Assembly (NCBI RefSeq): GCF_000717915.1 | Contig: NZ_JOCX01000003.1 | Coordinates: 310,001-374,000 of the forward strand | Source: Streptomyces sp. NRRL S-244 | GTDB lineage: Bacteria > Actinomycetota > Actinomycetes > Streptomycetales > Streptomycetaceae | DNA length: 64,000 nucleotides | Reading direction: 5' to 3' | In this document: piece after piece, positions 7,306 through 15,457 of the stretch | Layout: every line of letters begins with the position of its first letter | How positions within the stretch are numbered: the first letter of the stretch is position 1 | Made by a program: the position numbers and the translations under genes | Notes under the pieces: model-generated | What the model was told of the DNA's origin: nothing | What the model saw: the letters and a program-made list of their open reading frames with translations, nothing else | The model's database searches: none

Positions 7306-8418
7306 CTACGGGGACGGGAGCTCGGCGAAGTCCGCCACCAGGGTGTGGTGGTGACCCGGGGTGCCCAGGGTCAGGGCGTCGGCCTTGGCTCGCTTCAGGT
7401 ACAGGTGCGCCGGGTGCTCCCAGGTCATCCCGATGCCGCCGTGCAGCTGCACGCACTCCTCCGCCGCCCGCACCGCCACCCCGGAGCAGTACGCCTGCGC
7501 GACCGCCACCGTCAGCGGTGCGTCGGGGGCCCCGGTGGCCAGGGCGTCCGCCGCCGCGCGGGCCGCGGCGCGGGCCGAGGCCACGTCCAGCCACAGCTGC
7601 GCCAGCCGGTGCTTCAGCGCCTGGAAGGAGCCGACCGGCCGGTTGAACTGGTGGCGGCCGCGCACGTGCCGCACCGTCTCCGTCAGGCACCACTCCGCGA
7701 GCCCGAGCTGCTCGGAGGCCAGCAGTCCGGCCCCCGAGAGCAGCGCCCCGGCGACCGCCGCGCGGGCCGTCGCCGGGTCCGCGAGCAGGGTCCCCGCGGC
7801 GCCGTCCAGCGTCACCGCGGCGAGCGGGCGGGTCAGGTCCAGCGGGACCCGCCCGGTCAGCGAGGCCTCCGCCGCCGGGACCGCGTACAGCCCCCTGTCG
7901 GCGAGGACCAGCAGGACGTCGGCGGCCACCGCGTCCGCCACCGAGGTGACGGTGCCCGTCAGGATCCCGCCCCCGGTGTCCCGTACGGCGGTCGGCAGCG
8001 GCGCGCCCGGGGCCTGCGTCAGCGGCAGCGCCGGTGCGCACACCTGCCGGCCCGCGGCCAGCTCCCGCAGGAGCCCGGCGACTTCCGGGGTCTCGGTGTC
8101 ACAGCCCAGCAGGATCTCCGTCGCGAGGACCGCGCTCGTCAGGTACGGCACCGGCGCCACGGCCCGCCCCAGCTCCTCCAGGACCACGGCCGCCTCCCGG
8201 TGGCCCGCGCCCAGGCCGCCGAGCTTCTCCGGTACGAGCAGCCCGGCCGTGCCGATCTCCGCCGCGAGCGTGTGCCACAGCTCCGGGTCGTGCGGCCGGC
8301 CGGTCTCCGCCCGGGCGAGCACGCCCGCCGGTGCGCAGCGGTCCGCGAGCAGCGCCCGTACGGCCGACCGGAGCTCCTCCTCCGTCTCGGAGTACAGCAG
8401 GTCGAACGCAGTGCTCAT
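7306..8418 (-). CDS. Acyl-CoA dehydrogenase family protein (short subunit)
   Basis: A 370-residue flavoprotein of the acyl-CoA dehydrogenase family. It begins MSTAFDLLYSETEEELRSAVR; FAD-binding sequences include RHQFNRPVGSFQALKHRLA, and the C-terminal block is ECVQLHGGIGMTWEHPAHLY. It overlaps the preceding dehydrogenase gene by four bases (ATGA), so both are made together. In mycobacteria such paired, divergent dehydrogenases form alpha2beta2 enzymes with one active site per heterodimer; the same is likely here (inference). Role: alpha,beta-dehydrogenation of an acyl-CoA, possibly a branched or side-chain substrate. Confidence 0.88.
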   Translation of the reverse strand: MSTAFDLLYSETEEELRSAVRALLADRCAPAGVLARAETGRPHDPELWHTLAAEIGTAGLLVPEKLGGLGAGHREAAVVLEELGRAVAPVPYLTSAVLATEILLGCDTETPEVAGLLRELAAGRQVCAPALPLTQAPGAPLPTAVRDTGGGILTGTVTSVADAVAADVLLVLADRGLYAVPAAEASLTGRVPLDLTRPLAAVTLDGAAGTLLADPATARAAVAGALLSGAGLLASEQLGLAEWCLTETVRHVRGRHQFNRPVGSFQALKHRLAQLWLDVASARAAARAAADALATGAPDAPLTVAVAQAYCSGVAVRAAEECVQLHGGIGMTWEHPAHLYLKRAKADALTLGTPGHHHTLVADFAELPSP

Positions 8419-9602
8419 CGGGCCAGGTCCTTCCAGGCGAGGTCCTTGTCGTCGCGCGGCTCGGCGGGCAGGCCGAGGACGCGTTCGGCGACGATGTTGA
8501 GGAGGATTTCGCTGGTGCCGCCCTCGATGCTGTTGCCCTTGGCGCGCAGGTAGCGGTAGCCGGCGTCGCGGCCGGTGAAGTCGACGAGCTCGGGCCGGCG
8601 CATCGTCCAGTCCTCGTACAGCAGGCCCTCCTCGCCGAGGAGTTCCACCTCCAGGCCGCTGATCTCCTGGTTGAGGCGGGCGAACGTGAGCTTCATCCCG
8701 GACCCTTCGGGGCCGGGCTGCCCGGCGGCGAGCTGCTGGCGCAGCCGTTCGCCGGTCAGCCGGGCCACCTCGGCCTGGACCCACAGCTGGAGCAGCCGCT
8801 GGTGCAGTGCGTGGGTACGCAGCTCGGGCCGCTCGCGCCAGGCGGCGGCGACGCTTGCGATCATGCCGCCCTCGCGCGGGATCCGCATGCCGCCGATGGA
8901 GACGCGTTCGTTCATCAGGGTGGTGCGGGCGACCTCCCAGCCCCGGCCGACGGCGCCGAGCCGGTGGCTGTCGGGGATGCGGACGCCGGTCAGGAAGACC
9001 TCGTTGAACTCGGCCTCGCCGGTGATCTGGCGCAGCGGCCGGACCTCGACGCCGGGGGCGTGCATATCGCAGAGGAAGTACGTGATGCCCTGGTGCTTGG
9101 GCAGCGCCGGGTCGGTGCGGGCGATGAGGATGGCCCAGCGGGCGGTGTGGGCGCTGGAGGTCCACACCTTCTGCCCGTCGACGATCCAGTCGCCCGAGCC
9201 GCTCTCGCGGACCGCGCGGGTGCCGAGCGCGGCGAGGTCGGAGCCGGCCCCGGGCTCGCTGAAGAGCTGGCACCAGACCTCCTCGCCCACCCACAGGGGG
9301 CGCAGGAAGCGCCGCTTCTGCTCGTCGGTGCCGTACGCGAGGATCGTGGGCGCGGCCATGCCGAGGCCGATGCCGATCCGGCGCGGGTCGTTGTCGGGGG
9401 CGCCGGCGGCCTCGAGTTCGGCGTCGACGACGGCCTGGAGGGTGCGGGGCGCGGCGAGTCCGCCGAGGCCCTCGGGGTAGTGGACCCAGGCGAGGCCGGC
9501 GTCGAAGCGGGCCCGCAGGAAGTCGGCGCGGTCGGTGTCGGCGGGCGGGTGGGCGAGGAGCAGGTCCCGTACGCGCGCGACCAGTGCTTCGGAGGTGATC
9601 AC
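8415..9602 (-). CDS. Acyl-CoA dehydrogenase family protein (FadE type)
   Basis: A 395-residue acyl-CoA dehydrogenase. It shows VWCQLFSEPGAGSDLA (FAD and substrate site), DGQKVWTSSAH, the middle-domain QITGEAEFNEVFLTG, and the C-terminal GNSIEGGTSEILLNIVAERVLG. The GTG start overlaps the stop of the quinone oxidoreductase gene by four bases (GTGA), giving translational coupling. Its own stop overlaps the next dehydrogenase. A longer reading frame upstream is only the other strand-frame of the oxidoreductase gene. Likely partner of the next protein in a hetero-oligomer oxidising an acyl-CoA. Confidence 0.9.
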   Translation of the reverse strand: MITSEALVARVRDLLLAHPPADTDRADFLRARFDAGLAWVHYPEGLGGLAAPRTLQAVVDAELEAAGAPDNDPRRIGIGLGMAAPTILAYGTDEQKRRFLRPLWVGEEVWCQLFSEPGAGSDLAALGTRAVRESGSGDWIVDGQKVWTSSAHTARWAILIARTDPALPKHQGITYFLCDMHAPGVEVRPLRQITGEAEFNEVFLTGVRIPDSHRLGAVGRGWEVARTTLMNERVSIGGMRIPREGGMIASVAAAWRERPELRTHALHQRLLQLWVQAEVARLTGERLRQQLAAGQPGPEGSGMKLTFARLNQEISGLEVELLGEEGLLYEDWTMRRPELVDFTGRDAGYRYLRAKGNSIEGGTSEILLNIVAERVLGLPAEPRDDKDLAWKDLAR

Positions 9603-10585
9603 CGCGGGTCCCCTCCGTTCAGGGCCGGTACGACGACCAGCCGGCCGGTGGTGGTCCCGTCGGCGAGGCGCTGCACGGCGTCGGCGGCCGCGGCGAGCGG
9701 GACGCGTTCGCTGACCAGCGGCTTGATGGCGCCCTCGGCGGCGAGCCGGGTGAGCTCGGCGTGGCAGGCGGCGATGGCGGCGGGGTCCTTGGCGGCGTAC
9801 AGGCCCCAGTGCAGGCCGAGGACGGCGTAGTTCTTCACGAGGGCGTGGTTGAGGGCGGGGGCGGGGATGGTGCCGCTCGCGAAGCCGACGACGACGATCC
9901 GGCCCTCGAAGGCCACGCATTTGGCGGAGGCGGTGTACGCGTCGCCGCCGACGGGGTCGTACACCACGTCGGCCCCGCGCCCGGCGGTGAACTCCTTGAC
10001 CCGGGCCGCGATCGCGGCCGGGTCCTCGCCGGTCCGGTCGATCACCAGGTCGCAGCCGAGGTCCTCGGCGGTGCGCGCCTTGGCCTTGCCTCCGACGACC
10101 CCGATGACGGTGGCGCCGGCGGCCTTGCCGAGCTGGACCGCGGCGCTGCCGACCCCGCCGGCGGCGGCGTGCACGAGGAGGGTCTCGCCGGCCTGGAGGC
10201 GGGCCCGGCGGTGCAGGCCGAACCAGCCGGTCTGGTAGCCGATGTGCAGGGCGGCGGCCTCGGCGTCGTCGAGGGTCTCGGGGGCCGGCAGCAGGGCCCG
10301 GGCGGAAGCGGTGACGTACTCGGCGAAGCCGCCGTGCGGCAGGCTCGGGTTGGCGATGACGCGGCGGCCGTCCTCGGTCTCGCCGCAGATCTCGACGCCG
10401 GGGGTGAAGGGCAGCGGCGGGCGGATCTGGTATTGGCCGCGCACGAGCAGCGCGTCGGGGAAGTTGACGTTCGCCGCGAGCACTTTGAGCCTCACCTCGC
10501 CCTCGCCGGGCACCGGTTCGGGAACCTCTTCGAGGCGCATGGCCTCTCGGGGTTCGCCGGGGGAATGTACTCGCCATGCCTGCAT
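9599..10585 (-). CDS. NADPH:quinone oxidoreductase family protein (zinc-free MDR)
   Basis: A 328-residue medium-chain dehydrogenase/reductase. The GroES-like N-terminal domain lacks the zinc-binding cysteines; the Rossmann domain begins with VHAAAGGVGSAAVQLGKAAG, the usual quinone oxidoreductase NADPH motif. The family reduces quinones or enones with NADPH. Here it leads an operon with two acyl-CoA dehydrogenases, so a role on an enoyl intermediate is possible (inference). Homologues beside fad genes are common in actinobacteria. The start ATG at MQAWRV fits the family N terminus. A candidate operator and -10 element lie about 45-60 bases upstream. Confidence 0.88.
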   Translation of the reverse strand: MQAWRVHSPGEPREAMRLEEVPEPVPGEGEVRLKVLAANVNFPDALLVRGQYQIRPPLPFTPGVEICGETEDGRRVIANPSLPHGGFAEYVTASARALLPAPETLDDAEAAALHIGYQTGWFGLHRRARLQAGETLLVHAAAGGVGSAAVQLGKAAGATVIGVVGGKAKARTAEDLGCDLVIDRTGEDPAAIAARVKEFTAGRGADVVYDPVGGDAYTASAKCVAFEGRIVVVGFASGTIPAPALNHALVKNYAVLGLHWGLYAAKDPAAIAACHAELTRLAAEGAIKPLVSERVPLAAAADAVQRLADGTTTGRLVVVPALNGGDPR

Positions 10586-10630
10586 CCGGGGCCTCCAGCC
10601 GCCGTCGAGGAACCACGCTCCGCGGGCATA

Positions 10631-10645
10631 CTAAGCAGTCGCTTG
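10631..10645. promoter_or_regulatory. Candidate TetR-type operator overlapping a -10 element
   Basis: On the reverse strand the sequence reads CAAGCGACTGCTTAG, an imperfect inverted repeat with AAGC/GCTT arms, and runs directly into TAGTAT, a plausible -10 hexamer for the oxidoreductase/acyl-CoA dehydrogenase operon. Binding there would block transcription. Such AAGC-GCTT repeats are common in front of actinobacterial fatty-acid genes controlled by TetR proteins; no such regulator gene is adjacent. Confidence 0.45.
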
Positions 10646-10780
10646 CCTCTCTGGGAACTGTCGGCGGGGCTGATTCCGGGTCGGGCCGAAACCCCACGCG
10701 TCAATCCGGCCACTCCCGCCCCCGATCAGGCAACATGTGGCGTGCACGCGTCATGACTTGAGTCCAGGGGGGACCACCAC

Positions 10781-11917
10781 ATGAGAAGAAGCATGTCCGC
10801 AGCCGCGACCGCCGTCGTCCTGGCCGGTCTGATCACGGCGGCCGGGCCGGCGGCCGCGGCCGGGCCGGCGTGCACGCCGGACATCCTCCGGCTGCCGTCC
10901 CTCGCGGACGGACCCGCGCCGGCCGGCGGGGCCGTACGGGCCTTCGGGGCCGGCGGCCTGGTGGCCGGCGACAGCGCCGGGCTGCCCGCGTACTGGACCG
11001 CCGACCACGCGGTGCACGCCGTCCCGCTGCCCGAGGGCTTCGTGTCGGGCCAGGTCCTCGCGGTGAACGCCAAGGGCCTGATGGTGGGCACCCTCCGGCG
11101 CGCCGGCGAGTACACGACCTCCTACGGGTTCACCTACCAGCGGGGTGCGTCGGAGGTCCGGCTGATCGGCGGCGCAGCCGCTTCGAGCGCGGTGACGGAC
11201 GTCAACGACGCGGGGCGCGTCGTCGGCATGGAGGGCGGCGTCGCCAAGGAATGGCTGAACGGCGCCGTGGTGCGCGAGCTGCCCGTTCCCGCGGACGAGC
11301 ACCCGAGCGTCCGGATCGTCTCGGTGGACGGGATCAACGCGCGCGGGGACATCGTCGGCACGGCCCAGACCTCGTACGAGGACGACCAGCTCAGGGGGAA
11401 GACCTTCCCGGTCGTCTGGCCCTCAGGGGGCGGGTACCCGCCGTACAGCCTGCGGGTGTGGACCGAGGACGACTGGACGGTGCGGACGGCCGCGGCCGGC
11501 ATCGACGACCGCGGCCGGGTCGTCGGCCACGAAGACCTCAGCCACCGCGACTGGCAGGAGCGCAAGCCGGCCGTCTGGAAGAAGCCCTACGACGCCCTGC
11601 CGAACGATCCCGGACGGGTCAAGGGCTACGACCACGTGACCTTCGACGGCCTCAGCCCGGCCACGAACGTGGCCGTCGGCTCGGCCATGACCTTCGTCGA
11701 GGGGTACGCCAACTTCCTCCACGCCGCGTACTGGCCGGGAACGGGAGCGCCGCTGGCGCTCCCGCACCCCGCCGGTACCAGCCCGGACTCGCGCAGCTCG
11801 GCCTTCGCGGCCTCGGACGACGACCGGGTGGGCGGTACGTTCTACGACTGGGGGGCCATGAAGGGCAGCGCCGTGGTGTGGAACTGCGCGAGCAAGCAGG
11901 CGTACGCACCGCAGTAG
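10781..11917 (+). CDS. Secreted HAF-repeat protein of unknown function
   Basis: A 378-residue exported protein. Residues 1-27 form a signal peptide (MRRSMSAAATAVVLAG...AAA). The mature part carries repeated units of the type (V/I)N(A/D)xGxxVG: AVNAKGLMVG, VNDAGRVVG, INARGDIVG, IDDRGRVVGH. This is the HAF-repeat pattern, predicted to build a beta-propeller-like fold; each repeat is spaced 40-60 residues. No catalytic motif is visible. A GGGGGGA tract upstream of the ATG acts as the ribosome site. It is a single gene. Function unknown; binding to a polymer or surface is possible. Confidence 0.75.
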   Translation: MRRSMSAAATAVVLAGLITAAGPAAAAGPACTPDILRLPSLADGPAPAGGAVRAFGAGGLVAGDSAGLPAYWTADHAVHAVPLPEGFVSGQVLAVNAKGLMVGTLRRAGEYTTSYGFTYQRGASEVRLIGGAAASSAVTDVNDAGRVVGMEGGVAKEWLNGAVVRELPVPADEHPSVRIVSVDGINARGDIVGTAQTSYEDDQLRGKTFPVVWPSGGGYPPYSLRVWTEDDWTVRTAAAGIDDRGRVVGHEDLSHRDWQERKPAVWKKPYDALPNDPGRVKGYDHVTFDGLSPATNVAVGSAMTFVEGYANFLHAAYWPGTGAPLALPHPAGTSPDSRSSAFAASDDDRVGGTFYDWGAMKGSAVVWNCASKQAYAPQ

Positions 11918-11973
11918 CGGCCCGGGCGCCGCGGGCATGGTGATCTGAGCTCCGGCGCGCTATCGATGGGCGC

Positions 11974-12939
11974 ATGGAGACGCCTTCGCAGGATACCGCG
12001 CCGGAACCTTCGCCCGGGCCGCCCGTGCCGCCCGGGCCGCCGCCGCCGTCCGAACCGCCCGGGCTGCCCGCGCCGCCGCCGGCGGGCGCCGCCGCGCTGC
12101 CCGCCGGTACGTACGCGGGGCAGGTGGTCCTCGTGACCGGCGGCGGCACCGGGCTGGGCAAGGCCATCGCCGCCGAGTTCGCCCGGCTCGGCGCGGACCT
12201 GGTGATCGCGGGCCGGCGCGCGGAGCGGCTGGAGGCGGCGCAGGAGGAGTTGGCGGCCGTCCCCGGCGCGGGCCGGGTGACGGCCGCCGTCTGCGACATC
12301 CGGGACCCGGAACGGATCGCCGAGGTCTTCGACGCGGCGCAGGCGGCGCTCGGCCTGCCGGACGTCCTGGTCAACAACGCGGCCGCCAACTTCCCGTGCC
12401 CGGCGGAGGACCTGTCCCCCAACGCCTGGCGGGCGGTCGTCGACATCACCCTGACCGGCACCTGGTTCACGACCCGCGAGTTCGGCCGCCGCCACCTCGG
12501 CGCCGCCTCATCCGGGTCCATCGTCAACATCGGCGCCTCGTACGCCTGGACCGGCGGCCCGGGCTTCGCCCACAGCGCGGCCGCCAAGGCCGGGGTGAAG
12601 AACCTGGTGGAGACGCTCGCCGTCGAGTGGGGCCCGTACGGCATCCGGATCAACGGCCTCGTCCCCGGCCTGTTCCCGCACGCCGACATGACCGAGGACA
12701 TCCGCGGCGGCCTGGAGCGGGCCGCGCCCGACGCCCGGGACTCCCGCCAGCCCGCCCTGCGCGTCGGCGCCCCGCGCGAACTCGGGTGGGCGGCCACCTT
12801 CCTGGCCTCCCCGTACGCCCGGTTCATCACCGGGCACACGCTGGTGGTCGACGGCGCGAACTGGCAGCGCCGCTCGCTGGTCAACCCGGAGGTGGTCCCG
12901 GTCCGCACGCAGTTGGGGCGCGGCCCGTTCACCCCCTGA
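11974..12939 (+). CDS. SDR oxidoreductase with 2,4-dienoyl-CoA reductase active-site layout
   Basis: A 321-residue short-chain dehydrogenase with a 45-residue Pro/Ala-rich N-terminal extension. NAD(P) binding: LVTGGGTGLGKAIA; further motif NNAAANF. The usual YxxxK is absent: the residue four before Lys205 is Ser201. A Tyr (Tyr190) lies 15 residues before Lys205, exactly the spacing of Tyr199/Lys214 in mammalian mitochondrial 2,4-dienoyl-CoA reductase. This supports an NADPH-dependent dienoyl-CoA reductase acting on unsaturated fatty acyl-CoAs. The dienoyl-CoA-isomerase-like gene at 13763 supports the same pathway. Start choice within the low-complexity N terminus is uncertain. Confidence 0.82.
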   Translation: METPSQDTAPEPSPGPPVPPGPPPPSEPPGLPAPPPAGAAALPAGTYAGQVVLVTGGGTGLGKAIAAEFARLGADLVIAGRRAERLEAAQEELAAVPGAGRVTAAVCDIRDPERIAEVFDAAQAALGLPDVLVNNAAANFPCPAEDLSPNAWRAVVDITLTGTWFTTREFGRRHLGAASSGSIVNIGASYAWTGGPGFAHSAAAKAGVKNLVETLAVEWGPYGIRINGLVPGLFPHADMTEDIRGGLERAAPDARDSRQPALRVGAPRELGWAATFLASPYARFITGHTLVVDGANWQRRSLVNPEVVPVRTQLGRGPFTP

Positions 12940-12975
12940 GCGCCGGTTGTCAGTGGCCGGTGCGAGGATCCCCTC

Positions 12976-13776
12976 ATGTCTCTCGCCGATCTGACCCTCG
13001 CCCACTGGCGCTCGCTCGACCGGGCCGCCGCCGGGCGCATCGCGCACGAGGCCGCCGCGCAGGCGGGCGGCCGCGTGGTGCTGCTCGACACCGTCGACCA
13101 CCTCGGCGGGCCGCTGCACCGCGTCCGCATCGAGCGCGAGGGGCAGGAGTTCGCCCTGATACCCGGCGGGGCGGTGCGGCTCGGGTTCGACCTCGACGCC
13201 TGGGTGCCGACGCCGGCGCAGGTCGCCGACCACGAGGAGAGCCGGGCGGAGGGGTACGGGTACGAGCTCCCCCTGAAGGACTACCTCGCCGAGGTGCTCA
13301 GCCCGGTCCGGACCACGGCGCTCGCCACCGTGCTCATGGCGGTGGAGGACGAGACCCTGACCGAGCGCCCGGAGGCGATGGCGGACGTGCTCGCGGCGCG
13401 CGGGCTGCGGATGCCGGGCGCCGACGAGTGGGAGCACGCCTGCGGGGCCGGGGCGGGCACCCTGTTCCGGTGGGGGAACGAGTGCCCCCTGGACGAGCCC
13501 TCGTACGGGGGCGCCGGTGGCCTGCGGCACGAACCGAACGCCTTCGGGCTGCACATCGCGTACGACAGCTACGGCACGGAGCTGAGCAGCGACCCGGCCG
13601 CGGTGCACGGCGGTGACGGCGGCGAGGCCGTCTGCGGCGGATACGGCGACCTGCTCGCGTGGCTGCCGCTGGCCACCGCCAACCGCAACCCGTCCACGGC
13701 CGAGTTCGCGTACGGGCCGGACGGCGAGGGCATGTACGAGGAGTTCTCGACGCGGCCGGTGTTCAGCCTCCGGTGA
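12976..13776 (+). CDS. FGE/sulfatase-modifying-factor-fold protein, function unknown
   Basis: A 266-residue cytoplasmic protein. Its second half shows the formylglycine-generating-enzyme/C-type-lectin-like pattern: LRMPGADEWEHACGAG, then TLFRWGNECP and EPNAFGLHI. In classical family members this pattern leads into the substrate-binding core, but here the C-terminal part is short and the catalytic cysteine pair of true FGE is not obvious. So a non-FGE role (binding, or an EgtB-like outlier) is likely. The ATG has GAGGA eight bases upstream. Its last 14 bases overlap the convergent crotonase gene. Confidence 0.65.
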   Translation: MSLADLTLAHWRSLDRAAAGRIAHEAAAQAGGRVVLLDTVDHLGGPLHRVRIEREGQEFALIPGGAVRLGFDLDAWVPTPAQVADHEESRAEGYGYELPLKDYLAEVLSPVRTTALATVLMAVEDETLTERPEAMADVLAARGLRMPGADEWEHACGAGAGTLFRWGNECPLDEPSYGGAGGLRHEPNAFGLHIAYDSYGTELSSDPAAVHGGDGGEAVCGGYGDLLAWLPLATANRNPSTAEFAYGPDGEGMYEEFSTRPVFSLR

Positions 13777-14596
13777 AGTGCGGCGGGCGGCGGGCCGCTT
13801 TGGCGGTGTAGCCCTCGCGGCAGTCCTCGGAGGTGAGGGTGAGGGCCGCCGTCATCGCGACGCGGTCGAGGGCCGGGGCGAGGGCGGCGTCCGCGTAGGC
13901 GTCGATCGCGCGCTTGATCCCCTGCACCGCGAGCGGGGCGTTGGCCGCGATCTCGGCCGCCACCGCACGCGCCGCGCTCTCCAACTCCTCCGGCGGGACG
14001 AGCAGTTGGACCAGGCTCAGGCGGTGCGCCGTCGCGGCGTCGATCCGGCGGCCGGTCAGCGCCAGGAACTTGGCCCAGCCCGCACCCGCCTCGCGGGCGA
14101 TCCGCAGATCGCCGCCCGCGTCCACCGCCACGCCGAGCTGCGCCTCGGGCAGGGCGAAGACGGCGTCCTCGGCGGCGATGCGGAAGTCGGCCATCAGAGC
14201 CAGTTCGAAGCCGAAGCCGAGGCAGTAGCCCTGCACGGCGGCCACCACCGGCTGCGGGAGCCGCGAGAGCACGGCGAAGCGTTCGTGCACCCAGCGGATG
14301 CCCTCGTAGTAGTTGCGGGTCCGCTCGGCGGCCGTCGCGCCCGTGATGGCGCCGCCGGGGGCGCTCACGTCGATGCCCGCACAGAAGGCGCGGCCCTCGG
14401 CCCGCAGCAGGACCACCCGTACGTCCGGATCGAAGCGGATCCGGTCCGCGAGCAGGCCCAGCTGGCGGGTGGACTCCCAGCTCCAGCCGTTGAGCCGGTC
14501 GGGGCGGCAGAGGGTGAGGACCGCGATCCCGTCCGCGGTCTCCAGCCGGACGCGCTCCTCGCCCTCAGCGACCTCGCTGCCGATGGTGTCGATCAC
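13763..14596 (-). CDS. Enoyl-CoA hydratase/isomerase family protein, dienoyl-CoA isomerase-like
   Basis: A 277-residue crotonase-fold enzyme. Seen: FCAGIDVSAPGG (first oxyanion loop), GYCLGFGFELALMADF (second oxyanion loop), and PEAQLGVAVDAGG. Acidic residues Glu131, Glu151 and Asp159 fall at spacings 20 and 8, the same as Asp176/Glu196/Asp204 of mammalian delta3,5-delta2,4-dienoyl-CoA isomerase, which suggests isomerisation of dienoyl-CoAs rather than simple hydration (inference). The GTG start has AGGGGA upstream. A perfect 13-bp inverted repeat lies immediately ahead of the gene. Confidence 0.85.
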   Translation of the reverse strand: MIDTIGSEVAEGEERVRLETADGIAVLTLCRPDRLNGWSWESTRQLGLLADRIRFDPDVRVVLLRAEGRAFCAGIDVSAPGGAITGATAAERTRNYYEGIRWVHERFAVLSRLPQPVVAAVQGYCLGFGFELALMADFRIAAEDAVFALPEAQLGVAVDAGGDLRIAREAGAGWAKFLALTGRRIDAATAHRLSLVQLLVPPEELESAARAVAAEIAANAPLAVQGIKRAIDAYADAALAPALDRVAMTAALTLTSEDCREGYTAKAARRPPHFTGG

Positions 14597-14603
14597 GGAA
14601 ATC

Positions 14604-14632
14604 CCCTATTCTGACGATCCGTCAGAATAGGG
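14604..14632. promoter_or_regulatory. Perfect 13-bp inverted repeat at the crotonase start
   Basis: CCCTATTCTGACG and CGTCAGAATAGGG flank a three-base ATC centre. It lies 7 bases upstream of the crotonase GTG, covering its ribosome-site region, and 8 bases after the PIG-L stop. Its size and core (CTGACG...CGTCAG) fit a TetR-family operator; it would also fold as a hairpin. No T-tract on the reverse strand, so I favour an operator. Confidence 0.65.
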
Positions 14633-14640
14633 CTCCGCGG

Positions 14641-15405
14641 TCAGCGCGTGAAGACTTCGAACGTCACCGCCGGGCGGCCGCCGAAGCGCGCGGACGCCTG
14701 CTGGGCGTAGCCGGTGAGGAAGGTGCGGCAGTACTCCTCCGGGTCCTGGTCGGTGAGCACCTCGATGTACGCCTTGTGCTCCATCAGCGACTTGATGGAA
14801 CGCTCCAGTCCGGGACCGGCGTCCACGGCGTGCGTCGGCGTCGAGGACCCGGCCACCGCGACCCAGCGCACCCCGTCCCAGGGCTCCAGCCCCTGCTCGG
14901 AGATGAGTTCGGGGAAGATCCACCGGTTGCCGGCGTCGGCGGCCGCGTCCAGGGTGGCCCGGCCGACGGCCTTGTGGTCGGGGGTGTTCCAGTTGCCCCC
15001 GCCGCCCTGCCCGCCCCAGGTGTCGCGGTGGTTGAGGGTGATGAGCAGTTCGGGGCGGTGCCGGCGGATGGCCGCAGCGATGTCCCGGCGCAGGTCCAGG
15101 CCGTACTCGACCACACCGTCGCGGTAGTCGAGGAACTCCACCGTGGACACCCCGACGACCGCGGCGCTCGCGCGCTGCTCGGCCTCGCGCAGCGGGGCGC
15201 ACTCCTCGGGCGGGATCGTGTCGATGCCGGCCTCTCCGCGGGTGGCCAGGAGGTAGACGACCTCGCGGCCGCCGTCCGTCCACTGGGCGATCGCCCCGGC
15301 CCCGCCGTACTCCAGATCGTCGGGGTGGGCGACCACCGCGAGGGCGCGCTGCCAGTCGGCGGGCATCGGCTCCAAGGGCGCGGGCTGATCCAGTTGTTCG
15401 GTCAT
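14641..15405 (-). CDS. PIG-L family deacetylase (LmbE-like)
   Basis: A 254-residue zinc-dependent de-N-acetylase of the PIG-L family. The signature VVAHPDDLEYGGAG near residue 25 gives His, two Asp and the zinc site; LLATRGEAG and a late TPDHKAVG supply the second metal-ligand His. Family members deacetylate GlcNAc-linked substrates (MshB, Mca in mycothiol metabolism; antibiotic precursors). It does not match MshB length or context, so substrate is unknown. A TATTGT -10-like box seven bases ahead of the ATG and no ribosome site suggest a leaderless transcript (inference). Confidence 0.85.
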   Translation of the reverse strand: MTEQLDQPAPLEPMPADWQRALAVVAHPDDLEYGGAGAIAQWTDGGREVVYLLATRGEAGIDTIPPEECAPLREAEQRASAAVVGVSTVEFLDYRDGVVEYGLDLRRDIAAAIRRHRPELLITLNHRDTWGGQGGGGNWNTPDHKAVGRATLDAAADAGNRWIFPELISEQGLEPWDGVRWVAVAGSSTPTHAVDAGPGLERSIKSLMEHKAYIEVLTDQDPEEYCRTFLTGYAQQASARFGGRPAVTFEVFTR

Positions 15406-15457
15406 GCCCGCACAATAGACGCACCCCCGCGCACCCCCGCGCGCCGGAAGCAGAGTT

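Noticed and set aside
12976..13776. True formylglycine-generating enzyme for sulfatases
   Set aside because: No sulfatase nearby and the active-site cysteine pair is not visible; only the fold is claimed.
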